Positions 9,155 to 19,206 are shown, numbered from the stretch's first letter. The stretch is 64,000 nt of DNA from Parabacteroides sp. Marseille-P3160 (GCF_900162725.1 NZ_LT799418.1:1787772-1851771); one strand, 5' to 3'. Translations and numbers: made by a program. The notes: generated by a model from the letters alone, not told the origin.

Positions 9155-12100
9155 TTATTCTTCGTCCTCAGGCTCGGAAGGGTTCCGGGATTTGTTTTTT
9201 AAATAAGTCTCATTATAATCTTTCGGATAGACTCCGAATTCTTTCAGGAAACATTTTGTGAAATAGGAGGGGGAGTTGAAGCCGACCAGATAGCAGATTT
9301 CTGTTACCTGATTGTTCTTTGCCAATAGTAATTCGGCTGCTTTTCTTAATCTTCTGATCCGGATGAAATCGTTGGGGGAAACGCCGAAGACTCCTTTGAT
9401 TTTCCGGTATAAGCTGGAACGGCTCATGTTTAATGTTTCGGCAAAGTCTTCCTGGCTAAAGTCCGGATTCTGGATGTTCTTCCGGATGATCTCATTAACT
9501 TTCCGCATGAAATCATCCTCGGCTTTGGAAATAACTGCCGGGTCGGTTAGCAATAAAGGGGAGTTACGGAGTGATTCGATTATCTTTTCCTTGTTAACCA
9601 AAAGATTGCTTAAAGTAGCTAATAACAACTCATTGGAAAATGGTTTCTCGATATAGGCGTCGGCCCCTATTTCCATTCCTTCGATTTGCGCTTGCAGTCC
9701 GGTCTTTGCTGTGAGTAATACAATGGGTATATGACTGTAGTTTATGTCCGATTTTATTTTTTTGCAGAGTTCAAAGCCATCCATATTAGGCATCATGACA
9801 TCGGACAAGACCAGATTAACATACTGTTTTCCCAGAACCCGGAGCGCCTTTTCTCCATCAAAAGCCAGGATAAGCGAGTAATAGGGAGTTAAAAATTTGG
9901 TGAGGTAAGAAGACAATTCCTTATCGTCCTCGACTATGAGCACGATCGGTTTTCGTTTTTCATCCTCTTTCTCCGATTCGGGCGCAACCTCTTTCTCTTC
10001 CGGGCTTTCCTGTGTGAGATGAAGGCTGTATTCCTGGATAATAGGTAAAGACAGACGGAAACGATTACAGGTGCTTATCTTGTCCATTGTCAGAAATCCT
10101 TGATGCAGTTCGGCGAAAGCACGGGATAGGGATAATCCCAAGCCGGTTCCCTGTTTTATTGTTCCCGAATGCTTATATTGTACGAAAGGCTTGAATATCT
10201 CTTCTTTTTGTTCATCCGGGACGATTGTTCCGTCATTTCCGACAAGAATGTCGAAGTATCCGTTTCCTTTTATGCTTTCCGAAAGAAGCGAAACAGACAG
10301 GTAGGTCGCTGCATTTTTGATTGCGTTGGCAAAGAGGTTGCTGATAATTTTAGTGACGGCTTCTTTATCCAACGAGGCGTAAAAATCCTTCTCGGGGAGT
10401 TCTTCTCTGAATTCCAGATGGTTCAGTTTAATTGATGGCTTAAAACGGAGTGCTGTTTCCTTTATCAGGGAAGAGACGTTACATTCCCTGAAATTTAATT
10501 GGAAACCGGCGCGTTCCATTTTCCTGAAATCGAGCAGTTGGTTTGTCAAGCCGAGTAAGTGATTGGTGTTCCGGTTTACGATATCGAGGTCTTCTTTGAT
10601 TTCCTCGGGCAGGTTCTTTTTTCCAATTACATTTTCCAGCGGTGATTTTATCAAGGTTAATGGTGTCCTGATTTCATGGGCCACTTCGGTGAAGAAATCG
10701 ATTTTCGCCGTATAAATTTCCCGCTCTTTTTCTTGTTCGAAGCGTTCCATCTGACGTTTCATCCTTCGCTTATGCCTCCGCCTGACTTGATTGTAAATCA
10801 AATACAAAACGCCGGCTAATAGAATAACATAAAGAATATAGGCCCAAGGGGAAAGCCACCAGGGCGGCAATATCCGGATTTGCAACGAAACGATCTTCTC
10901 TTTCCGGGGATTATCGGGATTATAGGCTTTTAAACGGAATACATAATTGCCGTGCCTAAGGTTTGAGAAATTGACCAAATGAGATTCATTGACGCGGTAC
11001 CATTCTTCGTCGAATCCTTCTAGTTTATAAACATAGCGGTCGAGGCCGGGGGATTCATAGCCCAGGACGGCAAACTTGAAAGAAAACGAATTTTGCTTAT
11101 AAGAGAGTGTAATCCGGTCGGAAAATGTTATGCTTTTTTTTAATGGAGATTTCGGCTCTGAGACAATCACTTTCTTGTTGAACAACAGGAAATCTGTTAA
11201 AACCAGGGGAGGCATCCGTCCATTTTTTTTCAGGGAATTGGGGTTGAATGCGATAAAGCCGTTGATGGTTCCGAAATAAAGTGTTCCGTCGGTAGCCTTC
11301 AATGCGGAGCTATAGTTGAATTGTTGGGTCGGCAGCCCGTCGGATACCGTATAATTGGTGAATTGCAATGTCTTGGTATCGAAGTGTGACAGTCCGTTAT
11401 TTGTGGAGATCCAGAAGCGCCCCTTCTCATCTTCGATTATTTGGTAAACTACATCGTTCGGCAGTCCGTTAAAGGAGTTATAGGAGGTAAAAGACTCCGT
11501 CTGCGGATCAAACAAGCAAAATCCGGCTCCCTGTGTAGTCAGCCAGATATTTTTTTTGCTGTCGATAAATAGGCTTAAAATATTATTTTGAGGAAGACTG
11601 TTGGCGTTTTTTTCGTCATGGAAGTAATTGCGCCATCTGTTTTCGGCCCGGTTGAAGCAAAATAGACCGTTGATCGCCGTGGCGACATAGATGTTTCCGT
11701 CCGAATCCTCTTTAATGTCTCGGATCAGGTTTCCATTCAGTTTGGGAATTTCGGTAAAGGAGTCGGAGCGCCTGTTATATTGGTATAGTCCGCTTCCGCC
11801 TCCGATCCAGATTTCTTCTGATTGATCTTTACAGACGACATAAATGTTTTTTTCGGGGGAATAGGACAATCCTTCTTGCTCCCGGGCATTCTTTTGTATG
11901 TATCGTTTGATCTTCCGGGTAACTGTGTTCAACTTGTATAATCCCTGCGAATAGGTGCCGATCCATAACTCATTACCGTCCATACAGAGGCCATGGATGT
12001 TGGAATAAAGTTCCGCTTCATGGATGGGTTCGATCTTTTTGGTTTTCGGATCGAACCGGCTTAAACCTTTATCCTCCGTTCCGATCCAGATCGAACCGGA

Positions 12101-13231
12101 AGGGTCTTCACAGAACTCACGGATTCTTTTCCCTCTCAGTCCGTTCTGGGAACTGGGATAATACTTTTCAAAATAGGTGTATTGTTTAGGATAGTAATTC
12201 ACTCCGCCGAAATAGGAACCAATCCAGATTCCTCCGTCCCTATCTTTATAAAGGCTGTGTATGGCATTATCCGATAGGGAATAAGGATCGTCATTGATAT
12301 GAAATAAATGAGTGGGTGGCGTCCTTTTTTTATGATAGATATAGACGCCTGATTCCGAACCGATCCAAAACTCATCGGGAGTGGTTTGTATGATTTTTCT
12401 CATGAACAGCTTTTTCTCTTTACCGAAGAGTTCGGTCAGCCGGCCGGTCGACAGGTCTAAACTGACAAATCCGTTTTGGGGTAAGATAAGATATAAAAGC
12501 TGGTCTTCCCCGAAGAACATGTCGAGAATCACTTCCCCTTCAAAAAGATTCCGTCCGGGTTCCTTTTCAAAAGGCAGAATGGTTTTCATCTTGTCTTTCG
12601 TGTAGAATAACCCTCTGGAGCCCAAAGAGAACCAGATGAATCCCGAAGGATCTGTCCGTAAAAGCCTGACTTTGGAATTTCCAGGCTGTCCGTCGCCTCC
12701 GGGCAGGTACCGAAGCAGCTCTCTTCTCCGGGCGTCATAACGGAAAACGCCTTGCCCTTCCGTACTGATCCAGAAGAATCCTTCTTTATCCTGTATGATA
12801 TTATTGACCGGATAGGTGATTCTTTGCCCGTCGGCGGTTTGTTCCCCGAAATCCCTAAAAGATTCGTTGTCCATATCGTAGATGAAAATGCCGTCTGTTG
12901 TTCCGATCCAAAGATTTCGATGCCCGTCTTCATAGAGGTCCGTTACGAAATTACTTCCTAAGCTATTCTTATTCCCGAGCTCTTTCTTGAATATGGTAAA
13001 AGAATACCCGTCGTATCTATTCAGCCCGTCTTTCGTCCCCAACCATATAAAACCGAGCTTGTCCTGAAAAATGCAGTTGACCGTATTTTGGGATAATCCG
13101 TTGGAAATGTCCAGTGTTCTTAAGTAATATTTTTTCTCCAGCGCTTGGGCGGCAAGTGTCATCTCCATCAAAAAAGAGAGGAACCCCAAGACTAAGACTA
13201 ACCTTTTTTGTATCGGTTTTCGGATACGCAT
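9155..13231 (-). CDS. Hybrid two-component system sensor/AraC regulator of the polysaccharide locus
   Basis: From the ATG at 13231 the protein is 1358 residues. The in-frame ATG at 13279 is less likely, because a TAAATTTG promoter box (13258-13265) lies inside that extension and 13231 gives a proper signal peptide. Domains in order are: two seven-bladed Reg_prop propellers (about 30-680, many LWIGT/IWIGS repeats), a Y_Y_Y domain (about 690-770), one membrane helix (about 792-812), HisKA with phospho-acceptor His852 (AHEIRTPL), HATPase_c (GTGLGLSLS), a receiver with Asp1144 (LVLSDVMMPNMDG), and an AraC-type helix-turn-helix (about 1255-1350). It senses a periplasmic oligosaccharide and activates the locus starting 210 bp downstream. 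Confidence 0.96.
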   Translation of the reverse strand: MRIRKPIQKRLVLVLGFLSFLMEMTLAAQALEKKYYLRTLDISNGLSQNTVNCIFQDKLGFIWLGTKDGLNRYDGYSFTIFKKELGNKNSLGSNFVTDLYEDGHRNLWIGTTDGIFIYDMDNESFRDFGEQTADGQRITYPVNNIIQDKEGFFWISTEGQGVFRYDARRRELLRYLPGGDGQPGNSKVRLLRTDPSGFIWFSLGSRGLFYTKDKMKTILPFEKEPGRNLFEGEVILDMFFGEDQLLYLILPQNGFVSLDLSTGRLTELFGKEKKLFMRKIIQTTPDEFWIGSESGVYIYHKKRTPPTHLFHINDDPYSLSDNAIHSLYKDRDGGIWIGSYFGGVNYYPKQYTYFEKYYPSSQNGLRGKRIREFCEDPSGSIWIGTEDKGLSRFDPKTKKIEPIHEAELYSNIHGLCMDGNELWIGTYSQGLYKLNTVTRKIKRYIQKNAREQEGLSYSPEKNIYVVCKDQSEEIWIGGGSGLYQYNRRSDSFTEIPKLNGNLIRDIKEDSDGNIYVATAINGLFCFNRAENRWRNYFHDEKNANSLPQNNILSLFIDSKKNIWLTTQGAGFCLFDPQTESFTSYNSFNGLPNDVVYQIIEDEKGRFWISTNNGLSHFDTKTLQFTNYTVSDGLPTQQFNYSSALKATDGTLYFGTINGFIAFNPNSLKKNGRMPPLVLTDFLLFNKKVIVSEPKSPLKKSITFSDRITLSYKQNSFSFKFAVLGYESPGLDRYVYKLEGFDEEWYRVNESHLVNFSNLRHGNYVFRLKAYNPDNPRKEKIVSLQIRILPPWWLSPWAYILYVILLAGVLYLIYNQVRRRHKRRMKRQMERFEQEKEREIYTAKIDFFTEVAHEIRTPLTLIKSPLENVIGKKNLPEEIKEDLDIVNRNTNHLLGLTNQLLDFRKMERAGFQLNFRECNVSSLIKETALRFKPSIKLNHLEFREELPEKDFYASLDKEAVTKIISNLFANAIKNAATYLSVSLLSESIKGNGYFDILVGNDGTIVPDEQKEEIFKPFVQYKHSGTIKQGTGLGLSLSRAFAELHQGFLTMDKISTCNRFRLSLPIIQEYSLHLTQESPEEKEVAPESEKEDEKRKPIVLIVEDDKELSSYLTKFLTPYYSLILAFDGEKALRVLGKQYVNLVLSDVMMPNMDGFELCKKIKSDINYSHIPIVLLTAKTGLQAQIEGMEIGADAYIEKPFSNELLLATLSNLLVNKEKIIESLRNSPLLLTDPAVISKAEDDFMRKVNEIIRKNIQNPDFSQEDFAETLNMSRSSLYRKIKGVFGVSPNDFIRIRRLRKAAELLLAKNNQVTEICYLVGFNSPSYFTKCFLKEFGVYPKDYNETYLKNKSRNPSEPEDEE

Positions 13232-13257
13232 GGAAACTTTTCGTATAATATGAGGGG

Positions 13258-13265
13258 CAAATTTA
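13258..13265 (-). promoter_or_regulatory. -7 box for the hybrid regulator gene
   Basis: The minus strand reads TAAATTTG, matching TAnnTTTG. It is 27 nt upstream of the ATG at 13231, which supports that start. No clear TTTG was found at 19-21 bp. Confidence 0.5.
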
Positions 13266-13294
13266 ATCAAATTGCTCAAATTTTAGGGAAGGTG

Positions 13295-13326
13295 ATTGTT
13301 TTTTCGGTTAATTAGGCGTAGTTTTG
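13295..13326 (+). promoter_or_regulatory. Promoter of the serine hydrolase gene
   Basis: ATTG (13295-13298), a 20-bp spacer and TAGTTTTG (13319-13326) fit the Bacteroides TTTG/TAnnTTTG promoter. The gene starts at 13382, giving a leader of about 50 nt. It is arranged back-to-back with the regulator promoter. Confidence 0.55.
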
Positions 13327-13381
13327 TGGAAGGATTGAAAATCTATTTGTTGTTAATAAAGCCTTTTATTGATTATAACGT

Positions 13382-14686
13382 ATGGTGAAAATTATTTTTT
13401 CGTTTATTTTTATTTGTTTAGGGGGTGGAATGCTTACCTTTGGGCAGGTGGCTACTGATTCGCATTTAAAGGCTATTTTGAGTGTAAACAAAGATACGCT
13501 TTTCCAACGCCTCCTGTCGGATCCGGAACATTACCGGATTCAGATTATATATACTGAGATCAATCGGGATAAAGACAACAATCCCTCTTTCAAAACCTAT
13601 CGTTATCATGTGGATAAGGATTTGTATTTCAATCCCGCATCGACGGTAAAACTTCCGGTGGCCATTCTTTCTTTGCAAAAGCTGAATGAGCTGAAGGTCC
13701 CTGGCGTAGATAAATCTACTTCCCTGCTGATCGATAGTGCCCGTTCGCCTCAGACAAAACAAGGAACGGATCCTTCCTCTGAGAACGCTTATCCTTCGAT
13801 TGCCCACTTTATTAAAGAAGCATTATTGATCAGTGAAAACAATCCTTATACGCGTATGTATGAGTTTCTGGGGCAGAAATATCTGAATAGCGAATTGTGG
13901 AAGAGAGGATATTCGGACGTCCGGATCATCCGGCGGTTTGCTCCGAATTTCACGGAAGAAGGGAACCGTTATACCAATCCGATGCGTTTTATCGATTCAA
14001 ATGGTTCCGTTTTATATGCTCAGCCGGAAACCTATTCCGATTTGATATTTGATTTCCCGAAAGAACCTGTTTTGTTGGGGAAAGCTCATTGGGACAACAA
14101 CGATAGTGTTATCTATACTCCCATGGATTTTACCAAACAAAATAATTTGCCTCTCCAATCGCTGCACGATATGCTAAAGGCCGTTCTGTTTCCTGCTTCA
14201 ACTCCGGAGAACCGGCGATTTAATCTGAAGGATTCGGATTATCACTTTCTCTATCAATACCTTTCCCAGTTTCCCGGAGAGACCAACTATCCTAAATATG
14301 ACCGGGAAAAATACTCTGACAGTTATGTGAAATTCTTTTTTAGTGACAGTGCGCAACATCCCCTTCCGGAGGGAGTGAGGGTCTTTAATAAAGTCGGTTG
14401 GTCCTATGGGTTTATGACGGATGTTTCTTATGTTGTGGATTTTAAAAACAAAATCGAATATATGCTGGCGGCAACTGTATATGTCAATGAAGACGATGTT
14501 ATTAATGATGGCATTTATGAGTATGATACGGCGGGAAGGCCTTTCTTATATCAGTTGGGACAAACGGTCTACCAATATGAACTGAAGAGGAAAAGAACGA
14601 TTATTCCCGACTTATCTGATTTTGTTATTCTTTATGAAAAACGGGTTCCCGACAATCGTCCGGTAATTTCTTCCGCGGCCAATTAA
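13382..14686 (+). CDS. Periplasmic serine hydrolase of the beta-lactamase/penicillin-binding fold
   Basis: This 434-residue protein has a signal peptide (MVKIIFSFIFICL to about residue 22). The three motifs of the serine beta-lactamase/DD-peptidase superfamily can be recognised: S87-T-V-K90 (NPASTVKLPVA, nucleophile Ser87), S151-E-N153 (LLISENNPYTRMY) and a K-x-G element in FNKVGWSYGF. The first motif resembles class A enzymes, but the spacing is longer and the protein is much larger than a class A beta-lactamase (about 290). A role as a peptidoglycan-related hydrolase or esterase is therefore as likely as antibiotic resistance. It is transcribed alone and divergently from the sensor gene. 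Confidence 0.75.
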   Translation: MVKIIFSFIFICLGGGMLTFGQVATDSHLKAILSVNKDTLFQRLLSDPEHYRIQIIYTEINRDKDNNPSFKTYRYHVDKDLYFNPASTVKLPVAILSLQKLNELKVPGVDKSTSLLIDSARSPQTKQGTDPSSENAYPSIAHFIKEALLISENNPYTRMYEFLGQKYLNSELWKRGYSDVRIIRRFAPNFTEEGNRYTNPMRFIDSNGSVLYAQPETYSDLIFDFPKEPVLLGKAHWDNNDSVIYTPMDFTKQNNLPLQSLHDMLKAVLFPASTPENRRFNLKDSDYHFLYQYLSQFPGETNYPKYDREKYSDSYVKFFFSDSAQHPLPEGVRVFNKVGWSYGFMTDVSYVVDFKNKIEYMLAATVYVNEDDVINDGIYEYDTAGRPFLYQLGQTVYQYELKRKRTIIPDLSDFVILYEKRVPDNRPVISSAAN

Positions 14687-14840
14687 AGTCTTACAATCCA
14701 ATAGGCCGACCTCCTCCCTGGGTGCCTTGGCTGTATCTTTCTTTTTGTTAGGCTTTTCTATCTCTTCTTTTTTGTCGGACAGTAGTGTAAAACTATATTC
14801 ATACTCTTGGGCTTTTCAAGGTATCCTTACTTTTTTTTCC

Positions 14841-14848
14841 TATTTTTG
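14841..14848 (+). promoter_or_regulatory. -7 box upstream of the nucleotidyltransferase-kinase operon
   Basis: TATTTTTG matches the Bacteroides -7 consensus and lies 37 nt upstream of the ATG at 14886. The -33 element is not obvious (a TTTC is 23 bp upstream). Confidence 0.4.
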
Positions 14849-14885
14849 TGGCTCTGATGCATATATTTCAGAAAGATCAGGAAGA

Positions 14886-16025
14886 ATGGAAAAAATGAAG
14901 AAAGTCTTTGTGAGCGGGTGTTATGATATGCTGCATAGCGGGCATGTCGCCTTCTTTGAGGAAGCTGCCCGGCTGGGCGAGTTATATGTCGGAGTTGGTT
15001 CCGATAAGACTATTTATGAGCTGAAGGCACGTAAGACAATCAATACGGATGAGGAAAGGTTGTATATGGTGAAAGCCCTGAAGGTGGTGAAAAACGCTTG
15101 GATCAACAAGGGGAACGGGGTACTGGACTTTGAAGCCGAGTTGAAGGAGCTGAAGCCGGATATCTTCTTTGTGAATACCGACGGCCATTCTCCGATGAAA
15201 GAACAATTATGCAAAGAGCTGGGGATTGAATACGTGGTCAGCCAACGGATTCCCCATGCCAATTTGCCGGCCCGCTCTACAACCGCTTTGCGGAAAGAAT
15301 GCCGGATCCCTTACCGTATCGACTTGGCGGGCGGATGGCTGGACCAACCGTATGTCAGCAAATACTATCCCGGCGCTGTCTTGACTATCAGCATCGAACC
15401 GGATTATGAATTCAACGACCGGAGCGGCATGTCGACCAGCTCGCGGAAAAAGGCGATCGAGTTATGGCAAACGGATATTCCCGAGGGTGACAAAATCAAG
15501 CTGGCGCGCACTTTGTTCTGCTTTGAGAATCCTCCGGGAACGCAGTATGTCAGCGGTTCGCAAGACTCGTTGGGCATTGTCCTTCCCGGGTTGAACCGGT
15601 TGATGTATGACGGTGGCTATTGGCCGGAATCCATCGAGTCGGAGGTAGATCCGGATTTGTTGGGATGGGTGGAAAAACGCCTTTGGTTAATACCTCTTTT
15701 CCCTCGCCGGGCGGGATTCGATGTGTTGGAAGAAGTTTGTGTGGATGAAGCCGGTGTAAAGGCCTTAAGCCGGGCCGCCGATGATTGTTGGGAGGGCATC
15801 TGCTCCCGGGATATCCGTAAATGGGGAGAGGCTTCAGTGAGAAGTTTCGAGGCGCAGATCAGCATGTTTCCCCGGATGGTTTCTCCGGAGATACTGGAAA
15901 TCCTGTCCAAATATAAATCGCGGGTCTATGGATGGAAAATGACCGGCGCCGGCGGCGGAGGCTATCTTGTTTTCATCAACGAGAAACCGATAGAGAATGC
16001 AATGCAAATAAGAATCAGACGATAA
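14886..16025 (+). CDS. Fused HIGH-type nucleotidyltransferase and GHMP-family sugar kinase
   Basis: The ATG at 14886 gives 379 residues. It was chosen because it is preceded by AGGAAG and lies after a promoter-like TATTTTTG, while upstream in-frame codons give non-conserved sequence. Residues 1-135 form a cytidylyl/adenylyltransferase (TagD/RfaE2-like) with H17-S-G-H20 in [17 protein letters not shown]. Residues 140-379 look like a GHMP kinase: [13 protein letters not shown] (sugar-binding start), a Ser/Gly-rich loop [11 protein letters not shown] and the C-terminal GAGGGG of [12 protein letters not shown]. One chain could phosphorylate a sugar at C1 and then load it onto a nucleotide. The product is unknown. 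It heads an operon with rfbA, fcl and gmd, suggesting a surface-glycan sugar. Confidence 0.8.
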   Translation: MEKMKKVFVSGCYDMLHSGHVAFFEEAARLGELYVGVGSDKTIYELKARKTINTDEERLYMVKALKVVKNAWINKGNGVLDFEAELKELKPDIFFVNTDGHSPMKEQLCKELGIEYVVSQRIPHANLPARSTTALRKECRIPYRIDLAGGWLDQPYVSKYYPGAVLTISIEPDYEFNDRSGMSTSSRKKAIELWQTDIPEGDKIKLARTLFCFENPPGTQYVSGSQDSLGIVLPGLNRLMYDGGYWPESIESEVDPDLLGWVEKRLWLIPLFPRRAGFDVLEEVCVDEAGVKALSRAADDCWEGICSRDIRKWGEASVRSFEAQISMFPRMVSPEILEILSKYKSRVYGWKMTGAGGGGYLVFINEKPIENAMQIRIRR

Positions 16026-16035
16026 AAAAAATACC

Positions 16036-16917
16036 ATGAAAGGAATCGTTTTAGCCGGAGGCTCCGGCACCCGTTTGTATCCGATTACGAAGGGAGTTTC
16101 TAAACAGTTGCTCCCGATCTATGACAAGCCGATGATTTATTATCCGATATCGGTGCTGATGCTGGCTGGTATCCGGGAGATCCTCATCATATCGACCCCG
16201 CAGGATCTGCCGGGATTTCGCCGGCTTTTGGGCGACGGGTCGGACTATGGGCTGAGCTTCGAATATGCCGAGCAACCGTCGCCCGACGGGTTGGCCCAGG
16301 CATTTATTATCGGAGCGGACTTTGTCGGTGGTGAGTCTGCCTGCCTGGTGTTAGGCGATAATATCTTTTACGGGCGGAGTTTTACGGCGATGCTGAAAGA
16401 GGCTGTCGCCAATGCGGAAAAAGAGCAAAAGGCGACCGTCTTCGGCTACTATGTGAATGATCCCGAACGATACGGCGTGGCCGAATTTGATGAAGACGGA
16501 GTCGTCTTAAGCATAGAAGAGAAACCGGAAAGTCCGAAATCCAATTACGCCGTAGTCGGACTTTATTTTTATCCGAACAAGGTATTAGACGTAGCGAAAG
16601 AAATAAAACCTTCCGCGAGAGGTGAGTTGGAAATCACGACCGTCAACCAGCAGTTTCTGAAAGACAAGGCCTTAAGGGTTAAACTCTTGGGTCGTGGATT
16701 TGCCTGGTTAGATACGGGGACGCATGATTCGTTGTCGGAAGCCTCTACTTTTGTGGAAGTGATAGAAAAGAGGCAAGGGCAGAAGATAGCCTGTCTCGAA
16801 GAGATAGCCTTTAACCAAGGCTGGATTGATGAGAAGCGGTTGGAGAATATTGCTTTGACGATGATTAAGAATCCCTACGGACAATATTTGATGAAATTAG
16901 CCAAGGGAAATCAGTAA
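16036..16917 (+). CDS. rfbA: Glucose-1-phosphate thymidylyltransferase
   Basis: This 293-residue protein matches RmlA/RfbA: the nucleotide-binding loop [20 protein letters not shown] at residues 8-27, [39 protein letters not shown], and the late [12 protein letters not shown] segment. It converts glucose-1-phosphate and dTTP to dTDP-glucose, the first step toward dTDP-rhamnose and other deoxysugars. Length is normal (about 290). It lies 10 bp after the nucleotidyltransferase-kinase gene. The remaining rml genes (rfbB, rfbC, rfbD) are not in the window, so its product must feed enzymes encoded elsewhere. Confidence 0.95.
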   Translation: MKGIVLAGGSGTRLYPITKGVSKQLLPIYDKPMIYYPISVLMLAGIREILIISTPQDLPGFRRLLGDGSDYGLSFEYAEQPSPDGLAQAFIIGADFVGGESACLVLGDNIFYGRSFTAMLKEAVANAEKEQKATVFGYYVNDPERYGVAEFDEDGVVLSIEEKPESPKSNYAVVGLYFYPNKVLDVAKEIKPSARGELEITTVNQQFLKDKALRVKLLGRGFAWLDTGTHDSLSEASTFVEVIEKRQGQKIACLEEIAFNQGWIDEKRLENIALTMIKNPYGQYLMKLAKGNQ

Positions 16918-16943
16918 AACGAGAAAATTAATAAATAGGAAAA

Positions 16944-18017
16944 ATGGAAAAAGAAAGCAAGATCTTTGTTGCCGGGCATAGGGGATTGGTAGGCTCCGCC
17001 ATACTGAAAAACCTTAGGAGCAAAGGATATGATCATTTCGTTTTGCGAACGCATGACGAATTGGATCTGACTGACCAGCGGGCGGTGGAGACGTTCTTTG
17101 AGGAAGAGAAACCTGATTATGTCTTTCTGGCGGCGGCACATGTAGGCGGCATTCTAGCGAATAGCCGTTACCGCGGGGATTTTATTTATCTGAACCTGAT
17201 GATTCAGAATAATGTCATCCATGCTTCTTACCGCCACCGGGTGAAAAAACTTTTATTTCTGGGCAGTACCTGCATATACCCGGGAGAGGCTCCTCAGCCT
17301 ATGCCGGAAGACTGCCTGCTGACTTCCCCGCTGGAATATACTAACGAACCTTATGCAATCGCCAAGATCACGGGAATAAAAATGTGTGAGAGTTATAATT
17401 TGCAATACGGCACGAATTATATTTCCGTCATGCCGACCAACCTCTACGGCCCCAATGACAATTTCAATCTGGAGACTTCCCATGTGCTGCCGGCCATGAT
17501 CCGGAAAATCCATCTGGCGCATAGCCTGAACCGAGGCGACCGGGAGGCTGTCCGGAAAGACCTGAACGCCCGTCCGGTGGAAGGCGTTACGGGGGAATCG
17601 ACGGAAAAGGAAATGGAGGAAATCCTGTCCAAATACGGGATTCATAAGTCGGGGGTCGATCTTTGGGGAACCGGAGAACCTCTGCGGGAATTTCTGTGGA
17701 GCGAAGATATGGCGGATGCCTGCGTTTATATTATGGAGCGGGTTGATTTTGATGACTTGAAGCCGGCGCAAGGCCCAGTACGGAATACACATATAAATAT
17801 AGGTACCGGTTTGGAGTTGAGTATACGGGAGCTGGCTTACCTGATCCGGGACGAGATCCGGTTTGGCGGTGAAATCCGCTTTGACGCTTCCAAGCCGAAC
17901 GGTACGCTTCGCAAATTGACGGACGTAACGAAGCTGCATGATTTAGGTTGGAGCCACTCTGTTGAAATAAAAGAGGGAATCGACCGTTTATATAAATGGT
18001 ATCTGCAAAATCAATAA
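16944..18017 (+). CDS. fcl: GDP-L-fucose synthase
   Basis: This 357-residue short-chain dehydrogenase/epimerase has the Rossmann motif GHRGLVGSAI (residues 11-20), the active-site SxnYxxxK equivalent (Ser in FLGSTCIYPG, Tyr-Lys in EPYAIAKITG) and NLYGPNDNFN. It converts GDP-4-keto-6-deoxymannose to GDP-L-fucose with NADPH. It is about 35 residues longer than E. coli Fcl. The extra segment lies around residues 190-235 (LNARPVEGVTGESTEKEMEE), a form I recall from Bacteroidetes. It sits 12 bp before gmd, which makes its substrate. Confidence 0.95.
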   Translation: MEKESKIFVAGHRGLVGSAILKNLRSKGYDHFVLRTHDELDLTDQRAVETFFEEEKPDYVFLAAAHVGGILANSRYRGDFIYLNLMIQNNVIHASYRHRVKKLLFLGSTCIYPGEAPQPMPEDCLLTSPLEYTNEPYAIAKITGIKMCESYNLQYGTNYISVMPTNLYGPNDNFNLETSHVLPAMIRKIHLAHSLNRGDREAVRKDLNARPVEGVTGESTEKEMEEILSKYGIHKSGVDLWGTGEPLREFLWSEDMADACVYIMERVDFDDLKPAQGPVRNTHINIGTGLELSIRELAYLIRDEIRFGGEIRFDASKPNGTLRKLTDVTKLHDLGWSHSVEIKEGIDRLYKWYLQNQ

Positions 18018-18029
18018 AAAAAAGAAACA

Positions 18030-19181
18030 ATGAGCAAAGTCGCATTAATAACCGGCATAACGGGACAGGATGGTGCCTATCTGGCGGAATATCTGATTAA
18101 AAAAGGCTATCAGGTACATGGAATCAAACGCCGTTCCTCGATGTTCAATACCGAACGGATCGATCATCTATACCAGGATCCCCATGAGGTGAACCGAAAT
18201 CTGATCTTGCATTATGGGGATCTGACGGACAGCCTGAACCTGACGCGTATCATCGGGGAGATTCAGCCTGATGAAATTTATAACCTGGCTGCGATGAGCC
18301 ATGTCAAAGTCAGCTTCGATACCCCTGAATATACGGCCAATGCGGACGGGCTAGGGGTCTTGCGCATACTGGAGGCGGTACGCTTGCTCAAGCTGACGGA
18401 AAAGACGCGCATTTACCAGGCGTCTACTTCCGAATTATACGGATTGGTGCAGGAAGTTCCGCAAAAAGAAACGACGCCGTTTTATCCGAGAAGCCCCTAT
18501 GCCGTCGCCAAGCTATATGGCTACTGGATTACTGTAAATTATCGGGAAGCCTACGGGATGCACGCTTCCAACGGAATCTTGTTTAACCACGAATCTCCCT
18601 TAAGGGGAGAAACTTTTGTTACTCGCAAAGTAACGCGTGCCGTTGCCCGGATCGCCTTGGGCATCCAGCAAAAGGTATATATGGGGAACCTGTCGTCCAA
18701 ACGGGATTGGGGCCATGCCAAGGATTATGTCCGGGCGATGTATTTGATCCTTCAGCAGGACGAACCTTCCGATTATGTGATTGCGACCGGGATAACGACT
18801 ACGATTCGTGATTTTATACGGTTAGCCTTTCAGGAAATCGGATTGGAGGCTGAATTCAAAGGAGAAGGCGTGGACGAGATTGCTTGCTTGTCCGCTGTGA
18901 ATGAATCTGTTTTCAATCAAAAGATAGGAGAGGCTTACTTGGAATCCATCAGAAAAAGAATTGGTGAAACGCTTGTAGGCGTTGATCCTCAGTATTTTCG
19001 GCCGACGGAAGTGGATTTGTTATTGGGCGATGCCACGAAAGCCCGCACGATTTTAAGTTGGGAACCTCGATACTCGCTTTTGGATTTAATACAGGATATG
19101 ATGCTCTCTGATGTGAAATTAATGAAAAAAGAATCCTATTTAAAGAAAGGTGGGTATCAAATTTTGAACTATTTTGAGTGA
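18030..19181 (+). CDS. gmd: GDP-mannose 4,6-dehydratase
   Basis: This 383-residue protein opens with [18 protein letters not shown] (NADP-binding Rossmann loop). It carries [17 protein letters not shown], the active-site region [15 protein letters not shown], the Tyr-x-x-x-Lys of [12 protein letters not shown], and [16 protein letters not shown]. It dehydrates GDP-D-mannose to GDP-4-keto-6-deoxy-D-mannose, the first step to GDP-L-fucose. A segment around residues 285-325 ([20 protein letters not shown]) is an insertion relative to the E. coli enzyme and is followed by the conserved [16 protein letters not shown]. It ends the four-gene sugar-nucleotide operon. Confidence 0.96.
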   Translation: MSKVALITGITGQDGAYLAEYLIKKGYQVHGIKRRSSMFNTERIDHLYQDPHEVNRNLILHYGDLTDSLNLTRIIGEIQPDEIYNLAAMSHVKVSFDTPEYTANADGLGVLRILEAVRLLKLTEKTRIYQASTSELYGLVQEVPQKETTPFYPRSPYAVAKLYGYWITVNYREAYGMHASNGILFNHESPLRGETFVTRKVTRAVARIALGIQQKVYMGNLSSKRDWGHAKDYVRAMYLILQQDEPSDYVIATGITTTIRDFIRLAFQEIGLEAEFKGEGVDEIACLSAVNESVFNQKIGEAYLESIRKRIGETLVGVDPQYFRPTEVDLLLGDATKARTILSWEPRYSLLDLIQDMMLSDVKLMKKESYLKKGGYQILNYFE

Positions 19182-19206
19182 TAATGGGAACAATTTACGA
19201 AAAAGG

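Noticed and set aside
13382..14686. Serine hydrolase considered as a class A beta-lactamase
   Set aside because: It has the SxxK, SxN and KxG-type motifs, but it is about 140 residues too long and the spacing differs, so resistance cannot be claimed.
17253..17939. A 228-codon open frame on the minus strand inside fcl
   Set aside because: It lies entirely opposite the well-conserved GDP-fucose synthase gene, lacks any recognisable motif or ribosome site and has shadow-like composition (many Arg, His, Pro).
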